Source: Adenanthera pavonina
Lineage: Eukaryota > Streptophyta > Magnoliopsida > Fabales > Fabaceae
Direction: 5' to 3'
DNA: 64,000 nucleotides
Assembly (NCBI GenBank): GCA_026686845.1
Contig: JAIVEN010000002.1
Span: forward strand, 39,759,001-39,823,000
Below the pieces are notes generated by a model that was given only the letters and a program-made list of their open reading frames with translations, searched no databases and was not told the origin of the DNA. This document shows, one piece after another, positions 1 to 8,704 of the stretch. The position numbers and the translations under genes were made by a program. The first letter of the stretch is position 1, and each line of letters starts with the position of its first letter.

Positions 1-1052
1 TCGTCTGAAACTATGTTAAAATTCATCTGAAATCAAGAAGAAATTAAGTTTCAAAATTGGTCTCTGACAGACGAATTTCACTCTGTCAAAATTCGAATTT
101 CGAAGAAAGTGAACTACTGTGCCTCTTTGAACGTTCAATGGACAGACGAATTTTGGGCATCCAAAATTTGAATTTCGAGGGTACTGTAGCAAATTGAAAA
201 CACTGTTCACAACTTACAGAAAAACTTTCTTCTTGAAAATTTGTATGTCACAATGTGAAAATGTTTTATGAATTTCAAAATTCGAATTTCACACTATGGA
301 CAGACGAACTTCGTATTTTTAACATTGGAAGCTCTAACCTTCAGTTCCTTCGAAATTCGTCTATTGACCAACCAAAATTCGAATTTCAGTGTGTCAAAAA
401 CATTAAATACGGTTGGTAAACGGATAGTTTTTCAGAGTAACCGTTGGATAACTTCCCCAACGGATAGATTTAGTCTCTAACGGATATTTGAGAACTAAAA
501 CTATAAATATAACATCATTTGAAGTTATGGGCAACGAATCAAACTTGTATATACCGAATTTCTGCTGAATTTTCATCTCAAAAGCTTTTACCCTTCCAAC
601 CTCATTATTTGTACTTAAACCTTCATATCCACTCTATTCAAGAGAGTTATTCATTTGTAAACAATCTACTCTTCATCTGGAAGATAGGTTTACTTGTGAG
701 GGGAATTCACAAGGGGATTGGGAAGCACATAGAGAAAGTGCTAGGAGAGTTTGAGAGAGCTAAGAAACAGAGCATACTCGTGTACTGAGGCATTAGCAAG
801 AAGCCCGTTGAAATTCTTGCTGTATAGTGGATAAATCTCAAGAGGTGTCTTGGGGACTGGACGTAGGTCAAGAGAATAGACCGAACCAGGATAAATCACT
901 GAGTGTTTCTCTCCTTATCCTCATTTATCAACTTGCTCTGTTTTACTTATTGCTTTCATTATACTGTGATATCTTCACCCATTTCACTTTGTGCAGAAAA
1001 ATTTCAATCTTCCCAATTCACCCCCCCTCTTGGGAAGTCAGCCTTGCTAACA
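1..1052 (+). repeat. Sirevirus LTR, 3' part, cut by the window edge
   Basis: This matches the 3' 1.05 kb of the LTRs at 5128-6849 and 15250-16971, starting inside the palindrome-rich U3. A TATA-like box, CTATAAATAT, lies at 501-510. The end has the same signature as the complete LTRs (a C-run, then CTCTTGGGAAG and terminal TAACA at 1048-1052). Directly after the end the sequence switches to reverse-strand Sirevirus integrase. It is therefore the 3' LTR, or a solo LTR, of a copy inserted into an older minus-strand copy. CTAAG at 1053-1057 would be one half of the target duplication; the other half is left of the window. Confidence 0.88.
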
Positions 1053-3111
1053 CTAAGAAATTGTGATCAATTTCATGTTCTTCACAGTGCTCCAAGAAGC
1101 TTGAGTTTTCGAATTCACCTTTATGATCAGACTGATAGACACAATAGAAATATATTTCTCATTTTGTACTTTCTTAGCTAAGGTCACAAATGCATTAAAT
1201 GTCTCATCTTTGGAGGAAAGAAATAAAGTCCAAGTGAATCTAGAGTAGTTATCTACAATTACTAACATATTCAGATTTCCACTAATACTTTTGACCTTAA
1301 ATGAACCTATCAAATCCATATGTAGCAGCTATAGTGGTCTAGATATAGAGATGACATTTTTAGATTTGAAGGATGACTTAGTTTGTTTCCTTAAAGACAA
1401 GCATCACATTCTTTGTCATTTTTAAAATAGATATTGGGTAAACCAATAACTAACTCATTTTTAATTAACTTAATTATTTAGTTGGTTCATGTTAACATGT
1501 GCTAATCTTCTATGTTATAACAAACTTTCATTGTCTTTATTGATTAAACATATGGAATCTAGATTAGGAAGTTCATTTAAATCAATAGTATAGCAGTTAC
1601 TATCCCTTTGAGCTTTGAGGATAATCTTGCGATCACTTTTTCTAATGACCAAGTAGAATTCTGAGTCAAACAATACCTAATTTCCTTTGTCACAGGTCTA
1701 ATTCACACTCAGCAAATTGTGGTTAAGACCAATTACAAATAGCACTTCTTCTATGGATGTCTCTAGATTTTTGCCCATAATGTCAATGCCAGCCACATTG
1801 ACATATTAGTCACCCCCAAAGGTCACCTTTCCTCTTTCTTGTCTTTGAGGGTGATGAACTTCTCTTTATCACTAGTCATATACTTGAGCATACACTATCT
1901 ATATACCATTTGTTGCCCTTGCTAGCCCTAAGACATACGACATCTTCATTCTCACTATCAAATGGATTCTAAGCTCCTTCTGCAGCATGTGCTATCAAGC
2001 ATATATTGGCAATCTCTTCCTTTTTTTTCATTCTCTTCATCTGAGCTGTTGCCCCAGATTGAGGTGATGTATGCCTTTTTCTTTTTACTTTTATTAGCAG
2101 CTTTCTTTTCATTTTTTTGTCTTTTCAGGAATTGTAGGCATTCTGATTTGATGTGCCCTTACTTTTTGCATCCAAAGCAAGTTATGGTTCTTTGTTTTCC
2201 CTTTTGTTGCTTGTTCCTGCTCCTTTCTTAAAGAACTTCTTGCTTCTCTTTTTGCCATAGAATTTTCTAAATTTTCTAACTAGCATTGTAAGAGTTTCTT
2301 CATCCAGCTCTTACTCATCATCAAAATCTTCTTCCTCTTCTTCCGTAGTTTTCAATGACAGACTCTTCTTCTTCTTTTCTTGTCCTGCAATTTTTAGAGC
2401 TTTCATCTTGCCTTTATATTCTTCAAGGCTGCCGAAGAGCACTGTGACAGAAGCCATTGATTCTCCTCTATCTTCTTCTATGGCTATCACCTTTGATTGC
2501 CATTCAATGGGTAAGACTTAGAGGATTTTCTTGACTTTTTCAGGTTGAGTGTATTCCTTCCAAACACTCTTCAGTTGGTTCACAATTAGAGTGAATCTCT
2601 TTTGCAAATCCTTGATATTCTTTCATTCCTTCATCTTGAAGCTTTCATAGTCATCAATGCAAGAATTTAGCTTGTTTGCTCTCACTCCAGTGGTTCCTTC
2701 ATGTGCTATTTCCAGAGTATCCTACATTCCTTTGGCTGTAGAACAATGGGAGACTCTGCAAAATTTGTCTTGGTTGATATCACTGACCAGGCAGTATTTT
2801 TCTTTGAAGTTAAGCAAAACTCTGCTCTTATCTCATCATTCCACTCCTCCTCAGGCTTCTCTTTATAAGTGTTATCATTTTGTAGCTTCATTGGTACAAA
2901 GTCACATTTCTAGATAACTAACTAGATCTCTAAGTCTATAGACCAAAGATATATTTGCATCCTCATCTTCCAATATCCATAGTGCTATCCACTAAAGCTT
3001 GTAGGTCTGTTAGTGTTGTTTCCTTAAGGTAATATGCTTTCTCCAAAGCCAACCATTTGTTCTCCCAGATGGTTAAATCATTTAGTAGGGAGTCCAGGCT
3101 CTGATACCACT
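1053..3111 (-). pseudogene. Sirevirus gag-pol relic (minus strand), truncated in integrase
   Basis: Read on the minus strand from the primer site at 3098-3109, this segment gives decayed gag, then protease/GAG-preIN, then the integrase core. Examples are a gag-like stretch near 2706-2960 (EEEWNDEIRAEF, matching EAEWNDEDRRRV in the intact copy) and integrase near 1180-1320 (VIVDNYSRFTWTLFLSS). Stops and frameshifts are frequent. The internal stretch is about 0.7 kb shorter than the same interval of the intact copy, so part of gag is deleted. The relic stops at 1053, where another copy's LTR interrupts it just before the position of the integrase PQQNG motif. Its remainder should lie left of the window. 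Confidence 0.85.
3098..3109 (-). other. Primer binding site of the minus-strand Sirevirus relic
   Basis: The reverse complement reads TGGTATCAGAGC, the usual plant copia site complementary to the initiator Met-tRNA 3' end. It lies 2 bases inside the LTR edge at 3112, so the adjacent LTR is the 5' LTR of the minus-strand element. Confidence 0.85.
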
Positions 3112-4633
3112 TGTTAGAATTGCTAGCTTCCTAAGAAAGGGTGAATTGGAAAGTTTAAAATTTTTCTGCAAAAATATAAGTTACAGTAATAGTAAAAGTT
3201 TCTAGAAAAATAAAGTACAGAAAGAGTGAAGGTAAATCAAAGGTAAAGGAAAGGGCACAAAAATTTATCCTAATTCAATCTAATCCACTTGACCTTTGTC
3301 TAATCCCCAAGCCACCACTTGAGATTTTTACTATCTGCAAGAATTCAACAGGCTCTTTGTAATGCCTTAGTATAAGCTCGTGTTCTGTTCTAAGAACACT
3401 CAAATTCTACACCCTACACTCTTACAAAGTGTTTCCTAATTCCCTTTATGACTCCTCTCACAAAGAATCTTTCTTCTAGATGAAGAAAAGATTTTACACA
3501 CAAAAAAAACTTTGGAATAAAGTAGATATGAAAGTTGTAGTATAATAAATGTAGTATAAGGGTGAAAAAGCTTTGCCTCATTAATTCAGGAAAGTTTCAG
3601 TAATACAGACTTAAAATTTATTTCCCATAACTTTAAATGAAGTTCTATTTATAAATTTGTGGCTTAACTAGTTGTTAGACACAAGATCTAGCCATTAGAA
3701 ACTTTACCCAATAGTTACTCTATAGAAATAGCCGTTCACCAACCACATTTTGTGCGTCTAACATGCCAAAATGTGAATTTTGGTGTGTAACAGATGAATT
3801 TCACAGAGACAGAAGGTTAAGAATTTTTAATGTTGAACTTCAACATTTGTCTATTTAAGAGTGAAATTCGAATTTTGAGTTTGTTAAAGATATCTCATGT
3901 TAGAATATATGAATTTTCATATCATAAGTGTATCTGTTGAGTTTGAACAGTTGTCTCATATTTTCATAGTGCACTCAAAATTCAAATTTCAGAGGCTGAT
4001 ATTTGTCTGTCAGATACTTGTTCAACATGACACAAAAGTTTTCGTCTATGAAATTCGATTGTTAAACTATAAAATTCATCTGTCAGAGGCATGATCTAAC
4101 AAGACTTACAAGTTCTTATTTTGAAATTCGAATTTTGAAGTCTAAAGTTCATCTGTTACGAGAGGGTGACTCTGACCTCTCTTTGAACTTCACCAACATT
4201 CAAATTTTGACTAAACATTATATGAATTTTGCACACATTCACTAACAATGCTTAGCCCAAAATTCAAATTTTGTAGCTAAAATTCATCTGTTATAGATAA
4301 AACCTCTACATATTCGAATTTTTTCAAGCAAAGTTTGAAGTTTGCACAAAATGCACATGAGTCAATGGCAAAATTCATCTATTAGTCATTATTTTTCAAA
4401 ACTAACATATGCTAACATAGGATAACTTTCAAATAACATATTCAGATGTTGTGGTAACTTAAAAGAAGTAAAGATCAAAGGTTTTTACCCAGATTACAAG
4501 TGGAGAAATCTTAAAAACTAAGTCTTCTCATGTTTTTCTTTGGATTTCTTCACTTGATCCTTTCACATTCCTTTGATATTCTCCTTTCTAAGCTCTAGTT
4601 GTTTGGAATCATTAAAACTCCTGATTCAATACA
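3112..4633 (-). repeat. 5' LTR of the minus-strand Sirevirus relic
   Basis: This is a divergent, 1522-bp copy of the same LTR family in reverse orientation. Its inner edge (TGTTAG on the plus strand at 3112) abuts the primer site. Its outer edge at 4567-4633 aligns with the reverse complement of the first 70 bp of the complete LTRs (TTTGGAATCATTAAAACTC). Many motif boxes are present but degenerate, so this copy is older than the element at 5128-16971. Confidence 0.85.
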
Positions 4634-4869
4634 TGTCTTGAAAGAATGGGCTTTAAATCAACAAACTCTTGAATTAATGCATCTAGTGCTTGTTTCATTG
4701 CTTTGGTCCCTGCTTTTGTCATAGACCCAACAAAATCCTTGTAATGGATCTTTGATTCCCCAAGGTTGTTCTTTAAATTTAGCAACTTGAACATGTTCTC
4801 CAAGCTTCCTATGCCCTTGAAAATCACATACCAATGCCTTTCATTCATCAAGCCTAGCTCGTGCTCCAT
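4612..4869 (-). other. Unidentified 85-codon ORF next to the LTR
   Basis: An open minus-strand frame starts at an ATG at 4867-4869 and runs into the LTR edge. The product is hydrophilic and helix-prone (for example KAMKQALDALIQEFVDL) and lacks low complexity. I do not recognise a family. It occupies most of the 239 bp between the Sirevirus LTR and the first recognisable gypsy reverse transcriptase codon (4873). It could be a fragment of a host exon or of another element. The last codons are LTR sequence, so any original ORF was cut by the insertion. Confidence 0.25.
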
Positions 4870-4872
4870 AAA

Positions 4873-5127
4873 GAGCTAATTTCTAAAGCACCCTACAAGA
4901 TGGCTTCAAATGAAATGACAGAATTAAAGAAGCTGATAAAGGAGCTTTTGGAAAAAGGTTTTATTAGACCCAACTTTTCCCCCTAGGGTGCTTCTATATT
5001 ATTTGTGAAGAAAAATGATGGAAGCCTTAGATTATGTATAGATTATAGAGAGTTGAATAAGGTTAGCATCAAGAAGAAGTATCCTTTACCCAAAATTGAT
5101 GATTTGCTAGATCAACTAGCTGGAGCT
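4873..5127 (+). pseudogene. Ty3/gypsy reverse transcriptase, 5' part (interrupted)
   Basis: The plus frame reads through the conserved start of a chromovirus-type reverse transcriptase: APYKMASNEMTELKKLIKEL, then FVKKNDGSLRLCIDYRELNK, then KKYPLPKIDDLLDQLAGA. One stop replaces the Trp of the usual SPWGAP motif (near 4984), so the copy was already dead or has decayed. The frame is cut at 5127 by the Sirevirus insertion and resumes in the same frame at 16977 after one copy of the 5-bp duplication. Confidence 0.9.
5123..5127. repeat. Target-site duplication, left copy (GAGCT)
   Basis: GAGCT here is repeated exactly at 16972-16976, immediately outside the terminal TG...CA of the Sirevirus. Copia integrases make 5-bp duplications. 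Removing the element plus one copy restores a continuous gypsy reading frame. Confidence 0.95.
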
Positions 5128-6849
5128 TGTTGGATCAAGAGTTTTGATGATTCCAAACCAACACTCAAGAGCTTGGATTGAAGATATCAAAGGAGATTAA
5201 AGCTGTTTCAAGTGAAGGTCTTCTGTGAATTGGCTATTAGATCTTTTGTAGGATCTTTAGTTTTTGTTTAGATTGGGTAAAAGATTTTGATTTGAGAAAA
5301 AGACGTTTTCAAACCTTGATTTGAAGTTAAATCTTTACTTATTTGGAAAATACTCACAAACAGACGAAGTCTGAAAGTATAACTGAACTGTCAAGTTGGA
5401 AATTCGAACTTTGCTTTTGGAAATTCGAATTTTGAGCTAAAACTGAATAAGTCTGGAGAGGTGTCCCTCTGTCAGATGAATTTTGGTCTTTCAAAATTCG
5501 AATTTCAATCAAGACTGAAAGAAGCCTTTTTGTGACAGACGAACTTCACAGTTTCAAAATTTGAATTTCAGACAAAATGCAATTTATGAAAACCAAAGAA
5601 ATTCGTCTGAAGCTTTGCTAAAGTTCATCTGAAATTAAGAAGAAACTAAGTTTGAAAAATGCTCTCTGATAGACGAACTTTTACTTAGCAAAATTCGAAT
5701 TTTCATCTGAGTCAAAAAAAGCTACTTTGTGACATTCGAATTTCACTCTTTCAAAATTCGAATTTCAGACAAAACAAAACTTGAGAAAATAGAGGAAATT
5801 CGTCTGAATGTTTGATAAAGTTCATCTGAGATCAAGAATGATTTAAGTCTCAAAACTGGTCTCTGACAGACGAATTTCACTCTGTCAAAATTTGAATTTC
5901 AAAGAAAGTGAACTACTGTGTCTATTTGGACGTTCAATGGACAGACGAATTTTGGACTTCCAAAATTTGAATTTCGAGGGCACTGTAGCAAATTGAAAAC
6001 ACTGTTCACACTTAACAGAAAATCTTACTTCTTAAAAATTCGTATGTCACATTGTGAAAATATTTTATGAGTTTCGAAATTCGAATTTCACTCTATGGAC
6101 AGACGAACTTCGCATTTTTACGTTGGAGGCTTTAACCTTCAGTTCCCTCGAAATTCGTCTGTTGGCCAACTGAAATTCGAATTTCAGTATGTCAGAAACA
6201 TTAAATGCGGTTGGTGAACGGATAGTTTTTCAAAGTAACCGTTGGATAACTTCCCCAACGGATAGATTTAGTCTCTAACGGATATTTGAGATCTAAATCT
6301 ATAAATATAACATTATTTGAAGTTGTGGGTAACGAATCAAACTTGTATATACCGAATTTCTGCTGAATCTTCATCTCAAAAGCTTTTACCCTTCCAACTT
6401 CATTATTTGTACTTAAACTTTCATATCTACTCTATTCTAGAGAGTTATTCATTTGTAAACAATCTACTCTTTATCTGAAAGATAGATTTACTTGTGAGGG
6501 GTATTCACAAGGGGATTGGGAAGCACATAGAGAAAGTGCTTAGAGAGTTTGAGAGAGCTCAGAATAGAGCAGACTCGTGTACTGTGGCCTTAGTAAGAAG
6601 CCCGTTGAAATTCTTGCTGGATAGTGGATAAATCTCAAGAGGTGTCTTGGGGACTGGATGTAGGTCAAGTGGATAGACCGAACCAGGATAAATCACTGAG
6701 TTTTCTTCTCCTTATCTCTACTTTTCAGCTTGCTCTGTTTTACACGTTGCTTTCATTATACTGTGATATTTTCACTTGCTTTACTTTGTGCAGAAAAATT
6801 TCAATCTTCCCAATTCACCCCCCCTCTTGGGAAGTCAGCCTTGCTAACA
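5128..6849 (+). repeat. 5' LTR of the complete Sirevirus
   Basis: It runs 1722 bp from TGTTGGATCAAG to GCTAACA. The U3 part (about 5370-6190) is packed with AAATTCGAATTT-like palindromes and CAGACGAA/TTCGTCTG boxes. A TATA-like box lies at 6299-6308. The 3' end carries a C-run followed by CTCTTGGGAAG, which is typical of this lineage. Confidence 0.96.
6299..6308 (+). promoter_or_regulatory. TATA box of the Sirevirus 5' LTR
   Basis: CTATAAATAT lies just downstream of the palindrome-rich block and about 540 bp before the LTR end. The same string is at 16421-16430 in the 3' LTR and at 501-510 in the truncated copy. Its position fits a U3/R boundary near 6330, so transcription of the element should start there. 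No transcript evidence is available. Confidence 0.6.
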
Positions 6850-6851
6850 AG

Positions 6852-6863
6852 TGGTATCAGAGC
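6852..6863 (+). other. Primer binding site (initiator Met-tRNA)
   Basis: TGGTATCAGAGC begins 2 bases after the 5' LTR end. It is the canonical plant copia primer site complementary to the 3' end of initiator methionine tRNA. Confidence 0.93.
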
Positions 6864-6904
6864 CCGGATTCCCATTCAAAGGATTTCACAGTCCGGGAAC
6901 AAAG

Positions 6905-8704
6905 ATGGCTGGCTTTGGAGAGAGTATACTTCCTGAAGGGAACAACACTAACAGACCACCAGGCTTCAGTGGAGAGCATTATGGGTACTGGAAGATGAGG
7001 ATGCAGATCTACCTCCAATCAATTGATCTTGACATCTGGTCAGTCATTGATAAAGGAGATTTCGTCCCAATGGCTCTAACTGAAGATGGAAGATACAAAG
7101 AGAAGCTGGAAGCAGAGTGGAATGATGAAGACAGAAGGAGAGTCCTACTGAATTTTAAAGCAAAGCATTGTTTAGTCAGTGCCCTGAACCAGGACGAATT
7201 CTACAGGGTCTCACAATGCACCACTGCAAAAGGGATGTGGGACAATCTGCAGATTGCACATGAAGGGACATCTGGGGTCAGGGAGAACAGACTCAATACG
7301 TGCATTGGAGAGTATGAGAGCTTCAGGATGTCTGAAGGAGAAACTGTAAAGGAGCTCCAAAAGAGATTCACTCTCATTGTGAATCAACTAAAGAGCCTAG
7401 GAAAGGAACACACTCAATCAGAGAAAGTGAGAAAAATTCTCAGAGCTCTCCCTCTGGAATGGCAGCCCAAGGTGACAGCAATAGAAGAAGCCAGAGGAGA
7501 ATCAATGGCCTCTGTCACAGCTCTCTTCGGGAGCCTTGAGGAGTATGAAGGAAAAATCAAAGCTCTCAAGGAAGCCGGGCTGGACAGAAAGAAGAAAGGC
7601 CTTGCTCTCAAAGCTGCTGATGAAAAGGAAGAAGAATCTAACGAAGAGGATGAACTTGATGAGGAAACCTTGGCTATGATGGTCAGAAAATTCGGAAGAT
7701 TCTATAGCAAGAGGAAGAACAAGAGATTCTTCAAGAAAGTAGCTGCTGGGGAAAGCAAGCAAGAGGCAAAAGAATCTGTGACTTGTTATGAGTGCAAGAA
7801 GCAGGGACACATAAAATGGGACTGCTCCCAATTCCTCAAGAAGCAAGAAAAAGAAAAGAAAGGTGCTGACAAAGGGAAAAAGAAGAAGGCGTACATCTCA
7901 TCCATATGGGGCAACAGCTCAGATGAGAAAGAAGAAGATGAAGATGAGATTGCCAACATTTGTCTAATGGCACTTGCTTCTGAAGAAGCTACACCTTCAT
8001 ACAGCAGTGATCAGGATGAAGAGGTATATGAATCTGAACCTTCCTATTCTGAATTACTGGATGCATTTCATGAGCTTCATGATGAATTTATTAAAGTTGC
8101 TAAAGAACTAAAATTGGCAAAGAAAAAGATAAGCAAGCTGGAGTCTCAAAGCACAGTTTCTGAAACTTCTTCTCCATCTACTTCTGAATCTGTTTGCTGC
8201 ATTTCTTGCACTGAACTTAAACAAACGAATGATTATCTAGTTAAAAGCATGTCTAGGCTCACTAGAGGTAAAGACATGTTGTTTGCCCTGATGGGGAGCC
8301 AAAGAATATCACAAGGAAAAGCTGGTCTTGGCTATGACCCATGTGCTGTCAAGGAAAAGATTAGGAAGAAAAATCAAAATGCATATATGAGACATTTTGT
8401 GCATGCTAAGAACAATAAAAAGAAAGTTAATGCATCACCTCACATTGAAACGTATGATCAACCAAGGCATGCTAGACAAAAGTATTACCTGCACTGTTTT
8501 CTTCCTGCATCTCAATCTAGCAGTCCTTTCACTACATGTCATTTCTGTAACAAAAAGGGACATATTTCCAGTTCTTGTGATTTGAGGAAAAATGGACTTG
8601 GCAGGAAAGTTGGATGGGTTCCCAAAGTTGCATCTGCATCTAGGGAAAAATATACTGACCAAAAAGGACCCAAGCAAATTTGGGTACCTAAAAGGAAATC
8701 ATAA
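6905..8704 (+). CDS. gag: Sirevirus Gag polyprotein (599 aa)
   Basis: This encodes the capsid/nucleocapsid precursor of the element. I chose the ATG at 6905 (MAGFGESILPEGNN). The upstream in-frame ATG at 6851 overlaps the primer site and adds 18 residues that are not gag-like. The N-terminal half has the copia gag signature (YWKMRMQIYLQSIDLDIW), followed by a Lys/Glu-rich region. A CCHC zinc knuckle is at residues 294-307 (CYECKKQGHIKWDC) and a second at 545-558 (CHFCNKKGHISSSC). Between them is an acidic, Ser-rich stretch with a probable coiled coil near residues 380-420. The frame ends at TAA 8702-8704, and pol continues in the -1 frame. Length and the double knuckle fit Sireviruses. The frame is intact. 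Confidence 0.93.
   Translation: MAGFGESILPEGNNTNRPPGFSGEHYGYWKMRMQIYLQSIDLDIWSVIDKGDFVPMALTEDGRYKEKLEAEWNDEDRRRVLLNFKAKHCLVSALNQDEFYRVSQCTTAKGMWDNLQIAHEGTSGVRENRLNTCIGEYESFRMSEGETVKELQKRFTLIVNQLKSLGKEHTQSEKVRKILRALPLEWQPKVTAIEEARGESMASVTALFGSLEEYEGKIKALKEAGLDRKKKGLALKAADEKEEESNEEDELDEETLAMMVRKFGRFYSKRKNKRFFKKVAAGESKQEAKESVTCYECKKQGHIKWDCSQFLKKQEKEKKGADKGKKKKAYISSIWGNSSDEKEEDEDEIANICLMALASEEATPSYSSDQDEEVYESEPSYSELLDAFHELHDEFIKVAKELKLAKKKISKLESQSTVSETSSPSTSESVCCISCTELKQTNDYLVKSMSRLTRGKDMLFALMGSQRISQGKAGLGYDPCAVKEKIRKKNQNAYMRHFVHAKNNKKKVNASPHIETYDQPRHARQKYYLHCFLPASQSSSPFTTCHFCNKKGHISSSCDLRKNGLGRKVGWVPKVASASREKYTDQKGPKQIWVPKRKS

Noticed and set aside
4612..4869. Assignment of the short ORF to a motor protein such as dynein
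   Set aside because: A loose resemblance in composition only, and flowering plants lack dynein heavy chains.
5370..6190. Heat-shock elements in the LTR
   Set aside because: The boxes have TTC directly joined to GAA (TTCGAA), without the two-base spacing of nTTCnnGAAn, so a heat-shock factor site is not supported.
6624..6998. 124-codon ORF (also at 827-1066 and 16746-16991)
   Set aside because: It is chance openness at the 3' end of each LTR copy, repeated because the LTR is repeated, and it overlaps the primer site.
7502..7846. 114-codon minus-strand ORF
   Set aside because: It is the antisense shadow of the Lys/Glu-rich gag coding region.
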